Assembly (NCBI RefSeq): GCF_040655075.1
Contig: NZ_JBFAJC010000035.1
Coordinates: 1-64,000, forward strand
DNA length: 64,000 nucleotides
Direction of reading: 5' to 3'
Source: Actinoallomurus sp040655075
Lineage (GTDB): Bacteria; Actinomycetota; Actinomycetes; Streptosporangiales; Streptosporangiaceae
Shown: positions 41,569-49,657 of the stretch, piece after piece
Numbering within the stretch: position 1 is the stretch's first letter
Layout: each line of letters opens with the position of its first letter
The notes under the pieces: generated by a model
The model's database searches: none
Seen by the model: the letters and a program-made list of their open reading frames with translations, nothing else
What the model was told of the DNA's origin: nothing
Position numbers and translations under genes: made by a program

Positions 41569-44500
41569 TCACAGGTAGTGGCCCAGGCGCTCGTCGCGGT
41601 CGGTGGGGGCGTCGGTCTCCGGGAGGTCCTCCGGGCGGAGCAGCCGGATCTCCTCGCGGTCCGTGACCCCCTGCCCGGTGATGCGCTGCGCCTGCAGGGC
41701 GATCGCCCGGTCGAGGAGGTTGCGCATGAGCCGGGCGTTGCCGAACGACTCGCCGCGGGCCGCCGTGCGCAGCCGGCGGCGTACGGCGTCGAGCACGCCC
41801 TCGGCCACCTGGAAGCCCGCGTCGGCCGCCATCACCTCGAAGATCGCGACGAGCTCGTCGTCGGTGTAGTCGGGGAACCGCAGGACCGTCGGGAACCGTG
41901 AGGCCAGGCCCGGGTTGAACTCCAGGAACCGCAGCATCGGCCCTTCGTACCCGGCGACGATGACGACGATGTCGGCGCGGTGCTCCTCCATCAGCTTGAG
42001 CAGCTCGGCGATCGCCTCGTGGCCGTAGTCGCGGCCCGAGTCGGCGGGCGTCAGGGCGTATGCCTCGTCGATGAACAGCACGCCGCCCATGGCCCGCTCC
42101 ATCGCCGCGCGGACCTTCGGCGCGGTCTGCCCGACGTACTCGCCGACGAGGTCGGCGCGGGACACCTCGACCAGGTGCCCGGACGACAGGAGTCCCAGCT
42201 TGGCGTACACGGCGGCCAGGAGGCGGGCCATCGTGGTCTTGGCCGTTCCCGGGTTGCCGGTGAAGACCATGTGCCGGGTGGGCGAGGCGATCGGGATGCC
42301 GGCATCGCGGCGGAGCTGCTCGGCCTTGGCCTCCGCGACGAGCAGGCGCACCTCCTGTTTGACGGCGTCCAGGCCGATGAGCCGCTCGATCTCGGCAAGC
42401 GGGTCGCCCGGCAGGTCGATGTGACCACCGGCGGCCAGCGTGCCGGGGATGTCCTCGGCGAAGATCTCGTCGAGGGACTCGTCGTCGGTGAGCACCCCGT
42501 CGTCGAGGACGCGCCGCGACTGCATGGCGACCGCGCGGTCCAGCAGGTTGATCATCAGGCGGGCGTTCCCGGCGGCCCGGTCGCGGGCCCCGGCGTGAAC
42601 GAGGTCGCGGACCTTGTCGAGCACGCCCTCACGCAGCGCGAAGCCCGCGTCGACGGCCTTCGCCTGGAAGATCTCGATGAGCTCGTCCTCGGTGAGGTCG
42701 GGGAACCGCAGCTGCTTGGGGAAGAACGCCGCCAGCTCCGAGTCGCTCTTGAGCAGGCCGTTCATCGGGCCCTCGGGGCCGCACAGGACGACGATGAGGT
42801 CCTCCGGGTGGGACTGCACGGCGGCCAGCAGGACGTCGATCGCCTCCCGGTTGCGCGGCGACTCGCCCGGCATGAGGTTGTGCGCGTCGTTGATGGCCAG
42901 GACGCCACCGTGCGCCCGCTCGACCGCGCGGCGGACGCGGGGGCCGCTCTCGCTGACGTACTCGCCGACGAGGTCGGAGCGGTCGACCTCGACCAGGTGC
43001 CCCGACGACAGGACGCCGAGGTCGGCGTAGATCCGGCCGAGGATCCGCGCCACCTTGGACTTGCCGGTGCCGGAGCTGCCGGCGAAGACCAGGTGCCGCG
43101 GCCGGCCGGCGACCGGCATGCCCGCCTCGCGGCGCATCCGGGCCGCCTCCGCCTCGGCGACGAGGAGGCGCACCTCGTTCTTCACCGACTTCAGGCCCAC
43201 GCACGAGTCCAGCTCGGCCATCGGGTCGGCGTTGGCCGCGCCGCCGGGGATCACCCGTTGCGGCAGGTCCGCGACGGCGACCTCCGTCTCCCCGCGCGCG
43301 GTGACCGCGGCCACGCACTGCTCGGCGAGGTACTCCACGAGGCGCGCGCCGCGCAGGTTCAGCAGCGGCGGGGTGCGGGAGAGCAGGAGCCCGGCGTTGG
43401 CGGCGGTCTCCCGCGCGGCGGTCAGGCCGCGCCGGGCGACGGCGCGCCGGAACAGCTCGGTGTAGTCGTCCTCACCGAACTCACGCGTGCGGGCGACCCG
43501 GAAGTGCTGGTGCAGCGCCGGGTTCGCGTCGAAGATCCGCCCGTCGCCGCCGGTCCGGCACGCCGCGACGACGTGGAGTTTCTGGTGGCGTTCGAGGACG
43601 CGGCGCAGCTCCTCTGCGAACGCGGTGCCGCAGTGCTCCAGGGCGAGGATGCGGTCCAGCCCCTCGATGACGAGCAGCCGTCCCTCGAGGCACTCGCGGA
43701 CGCGGGCGAGGAGGTAGAGGATCGTGTCGCTGACGTGGAGATTGGCGAACACCTGGTCGGAGACCCAGATGGCCTCGCGGACGTCCCCCCGCTCGGTGAG
43801 TCTCTGCTCGATCAGGCGGACGGCCGTGCCCTTCCCTGTCGCCTCCGGCCCGCTGAACAGGACGCGAACCGGTCGCGGGGACGTGCCGGTGCGCAGGACG
43901 TCGGACAGCGCGACGGCCAGTTCGGGCTGGCCGACGAGGTCGGCGCCGATCTCCTCCGTCACCTGGGCGGCGCGCGTCTCCTCCGCGGGCGCCGTGCCGG
44001 CGAACGCGGCGGTGAGCGGGTTGACGACCGCACGGGCGCGGAACAGGCGGCGCAGGTCCGTCTGGAACCCGCGGACCGGCAGCCGGCTCTTGGGGCTGAC
44101 CGCGCTGTCGGGCAGCCCCTGCGCGCACCCGGTGATCCGCAGTGCCATGTCCAGCCAGGCCCGGCAGGCGTCCGCCTCTCCCGCGACGAGGCCGCGGGCC
44201 AGCCAGGAACGCACCTCCGCCTGCCACGACTCGGCGCGGAAGCCCTCGCGCAGGTGCTGGAAGCGCTCCTGCACGCTCTCGTAGCGCTCCACCCCGACGG
44301 CGAAGGCGAGGTCGGCGGGCGCGGCGGCCACGTCGGCCTGCAGCAGCAGCCGGGCCAGCGCGGTGACGAGGGGATCCCCGCCGGGAGCCGCCGCGAGCAG
44401 GCGTTCGTGCGCGGCGATCCAGCCGGAGCACGCCCACGCGAGGTACGCCGTGGGGCCCGCCAGCTCGGGCAGCGCGGAGAGGACGTCGTCCGACAGGTCG

Positions 44501-45096
44501 GACGCCCACGCCCGCTCCAGGTCGCCGTGCGGCGTCGTCAGGTCGCGCGCCCGCAGCTCGGGGTCCTCCGCGTGCCGGTCGAAGATCGAGATCAGGGCCC
44601 GGCGGCGCTCGTCCAGCGGCGTGATGCCGGCGAACACGTCGAGGGACTCGCGGGCGAGGGCGAACATCGTCTCCCGCAGCTCGACGTCGTCGCCGGCGTT
44701 CTCCACCAGCCACAGGCCGGGCGGCCGCAACCGACCGCCCTGGCTGAACCAGGCGATCGGGTCGCGCACCGGCGGCTCGGGCTTGGCCAGGAACTGCGCC
44801 AGCAGCTCGTAGTCGACGTCGCCGCGGGAACCCGCGCGGATCGCCGACGCGCCGAGCAGGAAGGTCAGCAGCGACCACAGCTCCGCGCCCGCCGCGGAGG
44901 TGTTCTGGGCGTAGAAGTCGCTGAGCCCGCCGGTGAGCGCCCTGGCGCGCTCGTCGGCGTCGAACGCGCGGGCGCGCTCGCGCACCTCGTCGTACAACCC
45001 GTCGGGCACACGCCAGGGGCCGTGCGCGTACACGTCGAGGACGGGCTCTTCCGTCAGCAGCGGTTCGAGGTGTTCCGGTAGGCGTGGGGGGCTCAC
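41569..45096 (-). CDS. Triple P-loop AAA protein with CbxX/EccA-like domains
   Basis: A 1175-residue cytoplasmic protein. Residues about 1-390 are helical. A first P-loop SGPEATGKGTA lies near 415. Two CbxX/CfqX-type AAA modules follow: the middle one has Walker A GSSGTGKSKVAR (about 675) but a degraded Walker B AINDAHNLM, and the last one has GNPGTAKTTMAR (about 947) with intact LFIDEAYALTP (about 1007). So the C-terminal module is the probable ATPase and the middle one a structural copy. Such proteins act as remodelling chaperones. GTG 45096 is 7 nt after TAAGGT. It lies opposite a YefM antitoxin and clpP genes. Confidence 0.82.
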   Translation of the reverse strand: MSPPRLPEHLEPLLTEEPVLDVYAHGPWRVPDGLYDEVRERARAFDADERARALTGGLSDFYAQNTSAAGAELWSLLTFLLGASAIRAGSRGDVDYELLAQFLAKPEPPVRDPIAWFSQGGRLRPPGLWLVENAGDDVELRETMFALARESLDVFAGITPLDERRRALISIFDRHAEDPELRARDLTTPHGDLERAWASDLSDDVLSALPELAGPTAYLAWACSGWIAAHERLLAAAPGGDPLVTALARLLLQADVAAAPADLAFAVGVERYESVQERFQHLREGFRAESWQAEVRSWLARGLVAGEADACRAWLDMALRITGCAQGLPDSAVSPKSRLPVRGFQTDLRRLFRARAVVNPLTAAFAGTAPAEETRAAQVTEEIGADLVGQPELAVALSDVLRTGTSPRPVRVLFSGPEATGKGTAVRLIEQRLTERGDVREAIWVSDQVFANLHVSDTILYLLARVRECLEGRLLVIEGLDRILALEHCGTAFAEELRRVLERHQKLHVVAACRTGGDGRIFDANPALHQHFRVARTREFGEDDYTELFRRAVARRGLTAARETAANAGLLLSRTPPLLNLRGARLVEYLAEQCVAAVTARGETEVAVADLPQRVIPGGAANADPMAELDSCVGLKSVKNEVRLLVAEAEAARMRREAGMPVAGRPRHLVFAGSSGTGKSKVARILGRIYADLGVLSSGHLVEVDRSDLVGEYVSESGPRVRRAVERAHGGVLAINDAHNLMPGESPRNREAIDVLLAAVQSHPEDLIVVLCGPEGPMNGLLKSDSELAAFFPKQLRFPDLTEDELIEIFQAKAVDAGFALREGVLDKVRDLVHAGARDRAAGNARLMINLLDRAVAMQSRRVLDDGVLTDDESLDEIFAEDIPGTLAAGGHIDLPGDPLAEIERLIGLDAVKQEVRLLVAEAKAEQLRRDAGIPIASPTRHMVFTGNPGTAKTTMARLLAAVYAKLGLLSSGHLVEVSRADLVGEYVGQTAPKVRAAMERAMGGVLFIDEAYALTPADSGRDYGHEAIAELLKLMEEHRADIVVIVAGYEGPMLRFLEFNPGLASRFPTVLRFPDYTDDELVAIFEVMAADAGFQVAEGVLDAVRRRLRTAARGESFGNARLMRNLLDRAIALQAQRITGQGVTDREEIRLLRPEDLPETDAPTDRDERLGHYL

Positions 45097-45103
45097 GACG
45101 TAG

Positions 45104-45109
45104 ACCTTA
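45104..45109 (-). promoter_or_regulatory. -10 hexamer of AAA gene (leaderless type)
   Basis: TAAGGT on the minus strand lies 7 nt before GTG 45096. Confidence 0.45.
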
Positions 45110-45138
45110 CGACCCGCCGGAGGGGGGTCGCAGCCATC

Positions 45139-45270
45139 AGCAGGCCCTGCCGCGTCGGCGTTTCCTTCCCGGGAGGGCTCTTACCAGGCCGGTGTCACCG
45201 CCGGGCGGCCCCTACCGGGTGGGTGTCGACGGCGGGTGGCCCCTGCCGGATCGGCGTTCTCCGGCCGGGA
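45139..45270. repeat. Four degenerate ~31-bp GC-rich units
   Basis: Units of about 31 bp share a CGG-GTGT/GCGT start, a CCGGGCGG or GGCGGGTGG middle and a CCCCT(A/G)C end. The clearest pair is 45188-45217 and 45218-45248. The array fills the gap between the AAA start and the antitoxin stop. No function is evident. Confidence 0.5.
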
Positions 45271-45294
45271 CGGTGACCGGGCGGACACGCCCGG

Positions 45295-45597
45295 TCAGCG
45301 TTTCCAGCCGGGGCGGCCGGACGGGCCGGGGTCGCGGTGCTCCGCCGCGATGCGCAGCGGACCGGCGGGGCGTTTGGGCTGCTCAGGGCCTGCCGGCTCT
45401 GCCTCTCCGGGCAGGGGCAGGGTGAAGCCGATCTCCGCGGGCCGGCGCTCGAGCGCTTCGAGGTCCTCGACCGGGACCAGCGCCGCGAGCGGCCTGCCGT
45501 GCCGGGTCAGGACGATCCGCTCGCCGGTGTACCCGACACGGTTGACGAGCTCCGCGAGTTCGGCGCGGGCCTGCGTCACTGGGACCTCTCGTGTCAT
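45295..45597 (-). CDS. Phd/YefM-type antitoxin without a visible toxin
   Basis: A 100-residue protein. The first about 55 residues are a Phd/YefM fold: VTQARAELAELVNRVGYTG and ERIVLTRHGRPLAALVPVEDL. The C-terminus is Pro/Gly/Arg-rich and unlike a toxin-neutralising helix. No RelE, Fic or PIN toxin gene neighbours it, so it is an orphan, perhaps a DNA-binding regulator. ATG 45597 faces a palindrome shared with the divergent clpP operon. Confidence 0.82.
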   Translation of the reverse strand: MTREVPVTQARAELAELVNRVGYTGERIVLTRHGRPLAALVPVEDLEALERRPAEIGFTLPLPGEAEPAGPEQPKRPAGPLRIAAEHRDPGPSGRPGWKR

Positions 45598-45611
45598 ACC
45601 GCGATTCTAGC

Positions 45612-45642
45612 ATTCTGTACGTTCTTGCTATTCTGTACAGAA
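45612..45642. promoter_or_regulatory. Operator candidates between antitoxin and clpP genes
   Basis: ATTCTGTAC occurs twice in the same direction (45612-45620 and 45630-45638). The right copy extends to TTCTGTACAGAA (45631-45642), a perfect 12-bp palindrome. Phd/YefM proteins bind short GTAC-centred palindromes of this kind (family knowledge), so autoregulation and control of clpP are plausible. Confidence 0.6.
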
Positions 45643-45724
45643 CCCGCCGGGGCGTGGGCGGAAGCGCACCGGTACGTGAACACGGCCGCGCGTGGCGGAC
45701 ACGCGCGGCAGCGAGGAGGCGCAG

Positions 45725-46342
45725 ATGGACTTTCCGACGCTCGAACCGCGCGCCCGGGTCACCGAGCTGCCCAAGGACATTCACTCCGAGCAGCTCTTCC
45801 AGCGGCTGCTCGGGCAGCGCATCGTCTTCATCGGCGCGGAGATCGACGACGACCTGGCCAACCGCGTGTGCTCCCAGCTCCTGCTCCTCGCCGCCGAGGA
45901 CGGCGAGCGCGACATCAAGGTCTTCATCAACTCGCCGGGCGGGTCGATGGACGCGATGTTCGCCATGTACGACGTGATGAAGTACCTGCCGAACGACGTC
46001 TCGACGGTCGCCCTCGGCATGGCCGCCTCGGCCGGGCAGTTCCTGCTCACCGCGGGCACCCGCGGCAAGCGCTACGCCCTGCGGAACACGCGGATCATGA
46101 TGCACCAGCCGTCCGGCGGCATCCGGGGCACGGCCTCCGACATCCGCATCCAGGCGGAACAGAGCGTGCACATGAAACACCGGTTCCTGCAGCTGATCGC
46201 CGAGCACACCGGGCGGCCGTACGAGCAGATCGAGCACGACGCCGACCGCGACCGCTACTTCAGCGCCGAGGAGGCCCGCGACTACGGCCTCATCGACCAC
46301 GTCGTCACCAGCGCGCTCGAGGCCGGAGGTGTCGCCCCGTGA
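45725..46342 (+). CDS. clpP: ATP-dependent Clp protease proteolytic subunit (first copy)
   Basis: A 205-residue serine protease subunit. The catalytic serine is in LGMAASAGQFLL (about residue 98), histidine in RIMMHQPSGG and aspartate in the HDADRDRYFS segment. ATG 45725 follows AGGAGG. ClpP forms 14-mer chambers that degrade proteins delivered by Clp ATPases. The next clpP overlaps its stop. No trigger factor or ClpX gene is adjacent, so this is a secondary clpP pair like actinobacterial clpP3/clpP4, which are usually stress regulated. Confidence 0.93.
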   Translation: MDFPTLEPRARVTELPKDIHSEQLFQRLLGQRIVFIGAEIDDDLANRVCSQLLLLAAEDGERDIKVFINSPGGSMDAMFAMYDVMKYLPNDVSTVALGMAASAGQFLLTAGTRGKRYALRNTRIMMHQPSGGIRGTASDIRIQAEQSVHMKHRFLQLIAEHTGRPYEQIEHDADRDRYFSAEEARDYGLIDHVVTSALEAGGVAP

Positions 46343-47013
46343 CCGCTCCCATGTTCGACCCCATTTTCAGGCCCGTGACCGGTCCGGCGGCCGGCTCCAT
46401 GATCGCCCCCGTGACCGGGCGGTACGTCCTGCCGTCCTACGTCGAGCGCACCTCGTACGGGATGAAGGAGAGCAACCCGTACAACAAGCTGTTCGAGGAG
46501 CGGATCGTCTTCCTCGGCGCGCCCGTCGACGACACCCTCGCCAACGACGTCATCGCGCAGCTGATCGCCCTGGAGGGCATGGACCCGGACCGGGTCATCA
46601 GCCTGTACATCAACTCCCCCGGCGGCTCCCTCACCGCCATGACGGCGATCTACGACACGATGCAGTTCATCAAGCCGGAGGTCGAGACGACCTGCATCGG
46701 GCAGGCCGCCTCGGCCGCCGCCGTGCTGCTCGCCGCCGGAGCCACCGGCAAGCGCGCCGCACTGCCGCACTCGCGCATCCTCATCCACCAGCCGAGCACC
46801 GAGGGCGGGTACGGCCAGACCAGCGACATGGAGATCCAGGCCAGGGAGATCATCCGACTGCGCGAGCAGATGGAGACCATCCTGGCCCGGCACTCCGGCC
46901 GCCCGGTCGAGCAGGTCCGCGCCGACATCGAGCGGGACCGTTACCTCACCGCTCAGGAGGCCCGGGAGTACGGCCTGATCGACGAGATCATCACCAGCCG
47001 CAAGCCCGCCTAG
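46339..47013 (+). CDS. clpP: ATP-dependent Clp protease proteolytic subunit (second copy)
   Basis: A 224-residue ClpP paralogue. The triad is in IGQAASAAAVLL (Ser), ILIHQPSTEG (His) and RADIERDRYLT (Asp). A longer N-terminal region than the first copy (FRPVTGPAAGSMIAPVTG) precedes the chamber fold and may be a processed propeptide. GTG 46339 overlaps the upstream stop (GTGA) with GGAGGTG before it. The two subunits probably form a mixed protease, as actinobacterial pairs do. Confidence 0.92.
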   Translation: MTAPMFDPIFRPVTGPAAGSMIAPVTGRYVLPSYVERTSYGMKESNPYNKLFEERIVFLGAPVDDTLANDVIAQLIALEGMDPDRVISLYINSPGGSLTAMTAIYDTMQFIKPEVETTCIGQAASAAAVLLAAGATGKRAALPHSRILIHQPSTEGGYGQTSDMEIQAREIIRLREQMETILARHSGRPVEQVRADIERDRYLTAQEAREYGLIDEIITSRKPA

Positions 47014-47029
47014 CCCGCCCGGCGACGCG

Positions 47030-47065
47030 CTCCCGCCTTCCCCGATCCGGCGGGGAGGGCGGGAG
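47030..47065. terminator. Hairpin terminator after clpP pair
   Basis: CTCCCGCCTTCCCC (47030-47043) pairs with GGGGAGGGCGGGAG (47052-47065) with one G-U pair and an 8-nt loop. It lies 17 bp past the clpP stop. Confidence 0.75.
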
Positions 47066-47166
47066 GCCGCGCGACCGGGAAGCGCTGACCTGCGGGTCGG
47101 AGAGCGGGCCCGAACAGTGCTCGACGATCTTGTTCAGATTCGAGGGGGCGGCCGCCGGCCGAGCGG

Positions 47167-47172
47167 TAGGCT
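47167..47172 (+). promoter_or_regulatory. -10 hexamer of DUF2332 gene (leaderless type)
   Basis: TAGGCT lies 8 nt before GTG 47181. Confidence 0.45.
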
Positions 47173-47180
47173 CCGGGGCC

Positions 47181-48365
47181 GTGTCAGACCAACCGGACGA
47201 CCCGGCGGGTGACCGGGACATCGAGGTTCGGCGGCTCCGGCGGCTGTTCCGGTTCTTCGCGGCCACGCAGTGCCGTGGCCGTTCCCCGGTGTACGAGACG
47301 CTGAGCGAGGGCATCGCCGACGACGACGGGCTGCTGGACCTGCTCATGTCCACCCCCGGCGAGCAGCGGCGGCCCAGCCTGCTGTTCGCGGCGGTGAACC
47401 TGCTCCTGGCCTCGAATCCCGGTTCGACGCTGGCCGACTACTACCCGGTCCACGGCGGCCGACGGCCGGTCGACGACGGGCTCGTGCCGGCCTTCGCCGC
47501 GTTCTGTGCCGGGCACCGTGACGAGCTCGGCCGGCTGCTGCGCAGCAGGTCCACTCAGACCAACGAGATCCGCCGCTGTGTAGCTCTTCGCCTGGGCCTC
47601 GATCACGTGTCCCGGCGCTGGCCGGGACCGCTCGCCCTGGTCGAGGCCGGCGCCAGTGCGGGCCTGAACCTGCTCCTGGACCGCTACCGCTATCGCGTCG
47701 GCGGCCACGAGACACCCTCGGGCGCGGCCTCGCCGGTGACGATCGCCTGCGAGGTACGCGGCGGCAGCGCCACCGCAGGCCCGATCTTCGGGCCGGTCCC
47801 GGAGATCACGTCCCGGCTGGGTATCGACCAGCATCCAGTGAACATGGCCGATCCCGATGCCCGCGCCTGGCTGGAGGCGTTCATCTGGCCCGAGCACACC
47901 GACGACCTCGCGGTCCTGCGCGGTGCCATCGACCTCGCCGTCTCGACCGCGGACGTGACCGTCGTCCCGGGCGATGCGATCACCGACACCGCCCGGCTGA
48001 TCGGCGAGTTGCCGGGGCGTGAACCCGTCGTGGTCTTCACCGCCACGCTGCTCAGCTACCTCACCGCCGACGCCAGGACGGCCTTCGCCGCTCAGCTCCG
48101 GAAAGCCGCCGCGCAGCGGCCGGTGGCGTGGGTCTTCGCGGAGGCCCCCGCTCTCGTCGCGACCGCCGACCCCGGCCTGGCCGCGCTGGCGGGCCCGGTG
48201 GCCCAGCACAACTCGCTGTTCCTCGTCGGGGCCGGCCTGCTCGGCCCCGGGCACCGCGACGACGCCCTGCTCGCCATGGCCGACCCGTACCTGCGCTGGA
48301 TCGCCCCGGCCAGGGACGAGACCGACGACTTCCAGTGGCTGCTGGCGAGCGCGGACGCCGACTGA
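47181..48365 (+). CDS. DUF2332 domain protein
   Basis: A 394-residue soluble protein of actinobacterial DUF2332. Visible segments are RSPVYETLSEGIADD, RPSLLFAAVNLLL, VEAGASAGLNLLLDRYRY and VFTATLLSYLTADAR. The EAGASAGLN loop resembles a SAM-binding glycine motif, so a methyltransferase-like fold is possible, but catalytic function is not known. No operon partner is evident. GTG 47181 is selected by the TAGGCT hexamer. Confidence 0.82.
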   Translation: MSDQPDDPAGDRDIEVRRLRRLFRFFAATQCRGRSPVYETLSEGIADDDGLLDLLMSTPGEQRRPSLLFAAVNLLLASNPGSTLADYYPVHGGRRPVDDGLVPAFAAFCAGHRDELGRLLRSRSTQTNEIRRCVALRLGLDHVSRRWPGPLALVEAGASAGLNLLLDRYRYRVGGHETPSGAASPVTIACEVRGGSATAGPIFGPVPEITSRLGIDQHPVNMADPDARAWLEAFIWPEHTDDLAVLRGAIDLAVSTADVTVVPGDAITDTARLIGELPGREPVVVFTATLLSYLTADARTAFAAQLRKAAAQRPVAWVFAEAPALVATADPGLAALAGPVAQHNSLFLVGAGLLGPGHRDDALLAMADPYLRWIAPARDETDDFQWLLASADAD

Positions 48366-48507
48366 CAGTGACGTAGTGATCAGGATGGGCCACGGCGCAC
48401 CCGGCACTACCTACGTACGCCCGGACAGGTACGCATGCGGGTAGATCGGTCCTAACCGGGGGCCTGCTCGCGGAGGCACGATCCAATCATCGGTGTGAAC
48501 CAGATCG

Positions 48508-49563
48508 ATGGTGGTGTTCGAAGTGATCTCCAGCAGGACGCAGACGGCCCCCGCGGGCGTCACCGGCTCCAGCCGGCCGGCGGTGGCCCTGGCGGGCGCC
48601 CTGCGCCTCGGCTTCCGGCCGATCGCCGACCGCCTGCCGGAGCGTTACGCCCTGTCCCTGCTGCGCGCCGCGCTCGACACCGGTGCCCGCCTGCTGCGCC
48701 CCGACCCGACGGTGACCATCGTCGAGCTGGACGACCTGGCGGACGAATCGAACGGTCTGCTCCCCGGGGAGTGGGTCCTCCCGGCCGAACCCGGGGACGG
48801 CGCCATCCTGTACCTGCACGGCGGAGGGTTCGCCTCCGGCTCGCCGAGCACCCACCGTGCGATCACCGGCCGGCTCGCGGCCGACACCGGACTGCCCGTC
48901 CTGGTGCCCGACTACCGCCTCGCCCCCGAGCACCCGTTCCCCGCCGCGTTCGAGGACGGCCTCGACGCATACCGGTGGCTGCTCGACCAGGGCATTCCGT
49001 CGTCCAAGATCGTTGTCGTGGGCGACTCCTCCGGAGGTCATCTGGCCGCGGCCGTCGTCGGCGAGGCGTGCCGCCTCGGCCTGCCGTCTCCGGCCGGCGT
49101 GGTGCTGTTCTCGCCCTGGGTGGACCTCAGCTGTGAGCTGTCGGCGCTGGGCGACCGGGAATGCCGGGACCCCTTCATCAGCCCCGAACTGGCCCAGCAC
49201 TTCGGCCGGCTCTACGTCGGCGACGAGGACTGGTCGGACCCGCGTCTGTCCCTGCTCGATCTCGCCGGTCTCGACCTGCCGCCGTTCCTCGTGCAGGTCG
49301 GCGGCATCGAGTCGCTGCGCGCCGAGGCGGAGCATCTGGCCGAGGCCCTCACCGACGCCGGCACCTCCTGCGAGCTTCAGGTCTGGCCCGGCCAGATGCA
49401 CGTCTTCCAGTTCTTCAACCGGCTGCTCCCCGAGGCCGGGGCGGCGATGACCGAGGCGGCCGGGTTCGTGCGCTCCCGCGTCGAGGCCGCCGACGAGGCC
49501 CTGGACGAACTCGCCGAGGCCGTCGACGAGATCTTCGAAGAGATCCTGGACGAGGCGGCCTGA
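48508..49563 (+). CDS. Alpha/beta hydrolase, HSL-type esterase
   Basis: A 351-residue carboxylesterase of the hormone-sensitive lipase group. The oxyanion motif is YLHGGGFASG, the nucleophile elbow GDSSGG and the catalytic histidine lies in MHVFQFF. The acidic residue site reads VGGIESLR, so Glu may replace the usual Asp. The C-terminus is an acidic helix tail (DEALDELAEAVDEIFEE), not part of the fold. The start ATG 48508 lacks a clear ribosome site; GTG 48514 or 48523 are alternatives. Substrate is an acyl ester, unknown. Confidence 0.88.
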   Translation: MVVFEVISSRTQTAPAGVTGSSRPAVALAGALRLGFRPIADRLPERYALSLLRAALDTGARLLRPDPTVTIVELDDLADESNGLLPGEWVLPAEPGDGAILYLHGGGFASGSPSTHRAITGRLAADTGLPVLVPDYRLAPEHPFPAAFEDGLDAYRWLLDQGIPSSKIVVVGDSSGGHLAAAVVGEACRLGLPSPAGVVLFSPWVDLSCELSALGDRECRDPFISPELAQHFGRLYVGDEDWSDPRLSLLDLAGLDLPPFLVQVGGIESLRAEAEHLAEALTDAGTSCELQVWPGQMHVFQFFNRLLPEAGAAMTEAAGFVRSRVEAADEALDELAEAVDEIFEEILDEAA

Positions 49564-49575
49564 CGGCGCGGGCAG

Positions 49576-49657
49576 GCGACCGTCACGAAGGCTGCGCCCG
49601 GCGCGGGCGGGCGACCGTCACGACCGCTGCGGGCCGGTGACCGTCAGGACCGCTGCG
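49576..49657. repeat. Three imperfect 21-bp repeats
   Basis: GCGACCGTCACGAAGGCTGC (49576-), GCGACCGTCACGACCGCTGC (49611-) and GTGACCGTCAGGACCGCTGC (49637-) are near copies. The third codes the last residues and stop of the convergent NmrA gene. Confidence 0.7.

Noticed and set aside
41980..45081. Thousand-residue open frame antisense to the AAA gene
   Set aside because: The AAA frame has clear Walker motifs; the antisense frame is its shadow.
45295..45597. Complete toxin-antitoxin pair at the YefM gene
   Set aside because: No toxin-like frame (RelE, PIN, Fic, HipA) on either side; only the antitoxin is supported.
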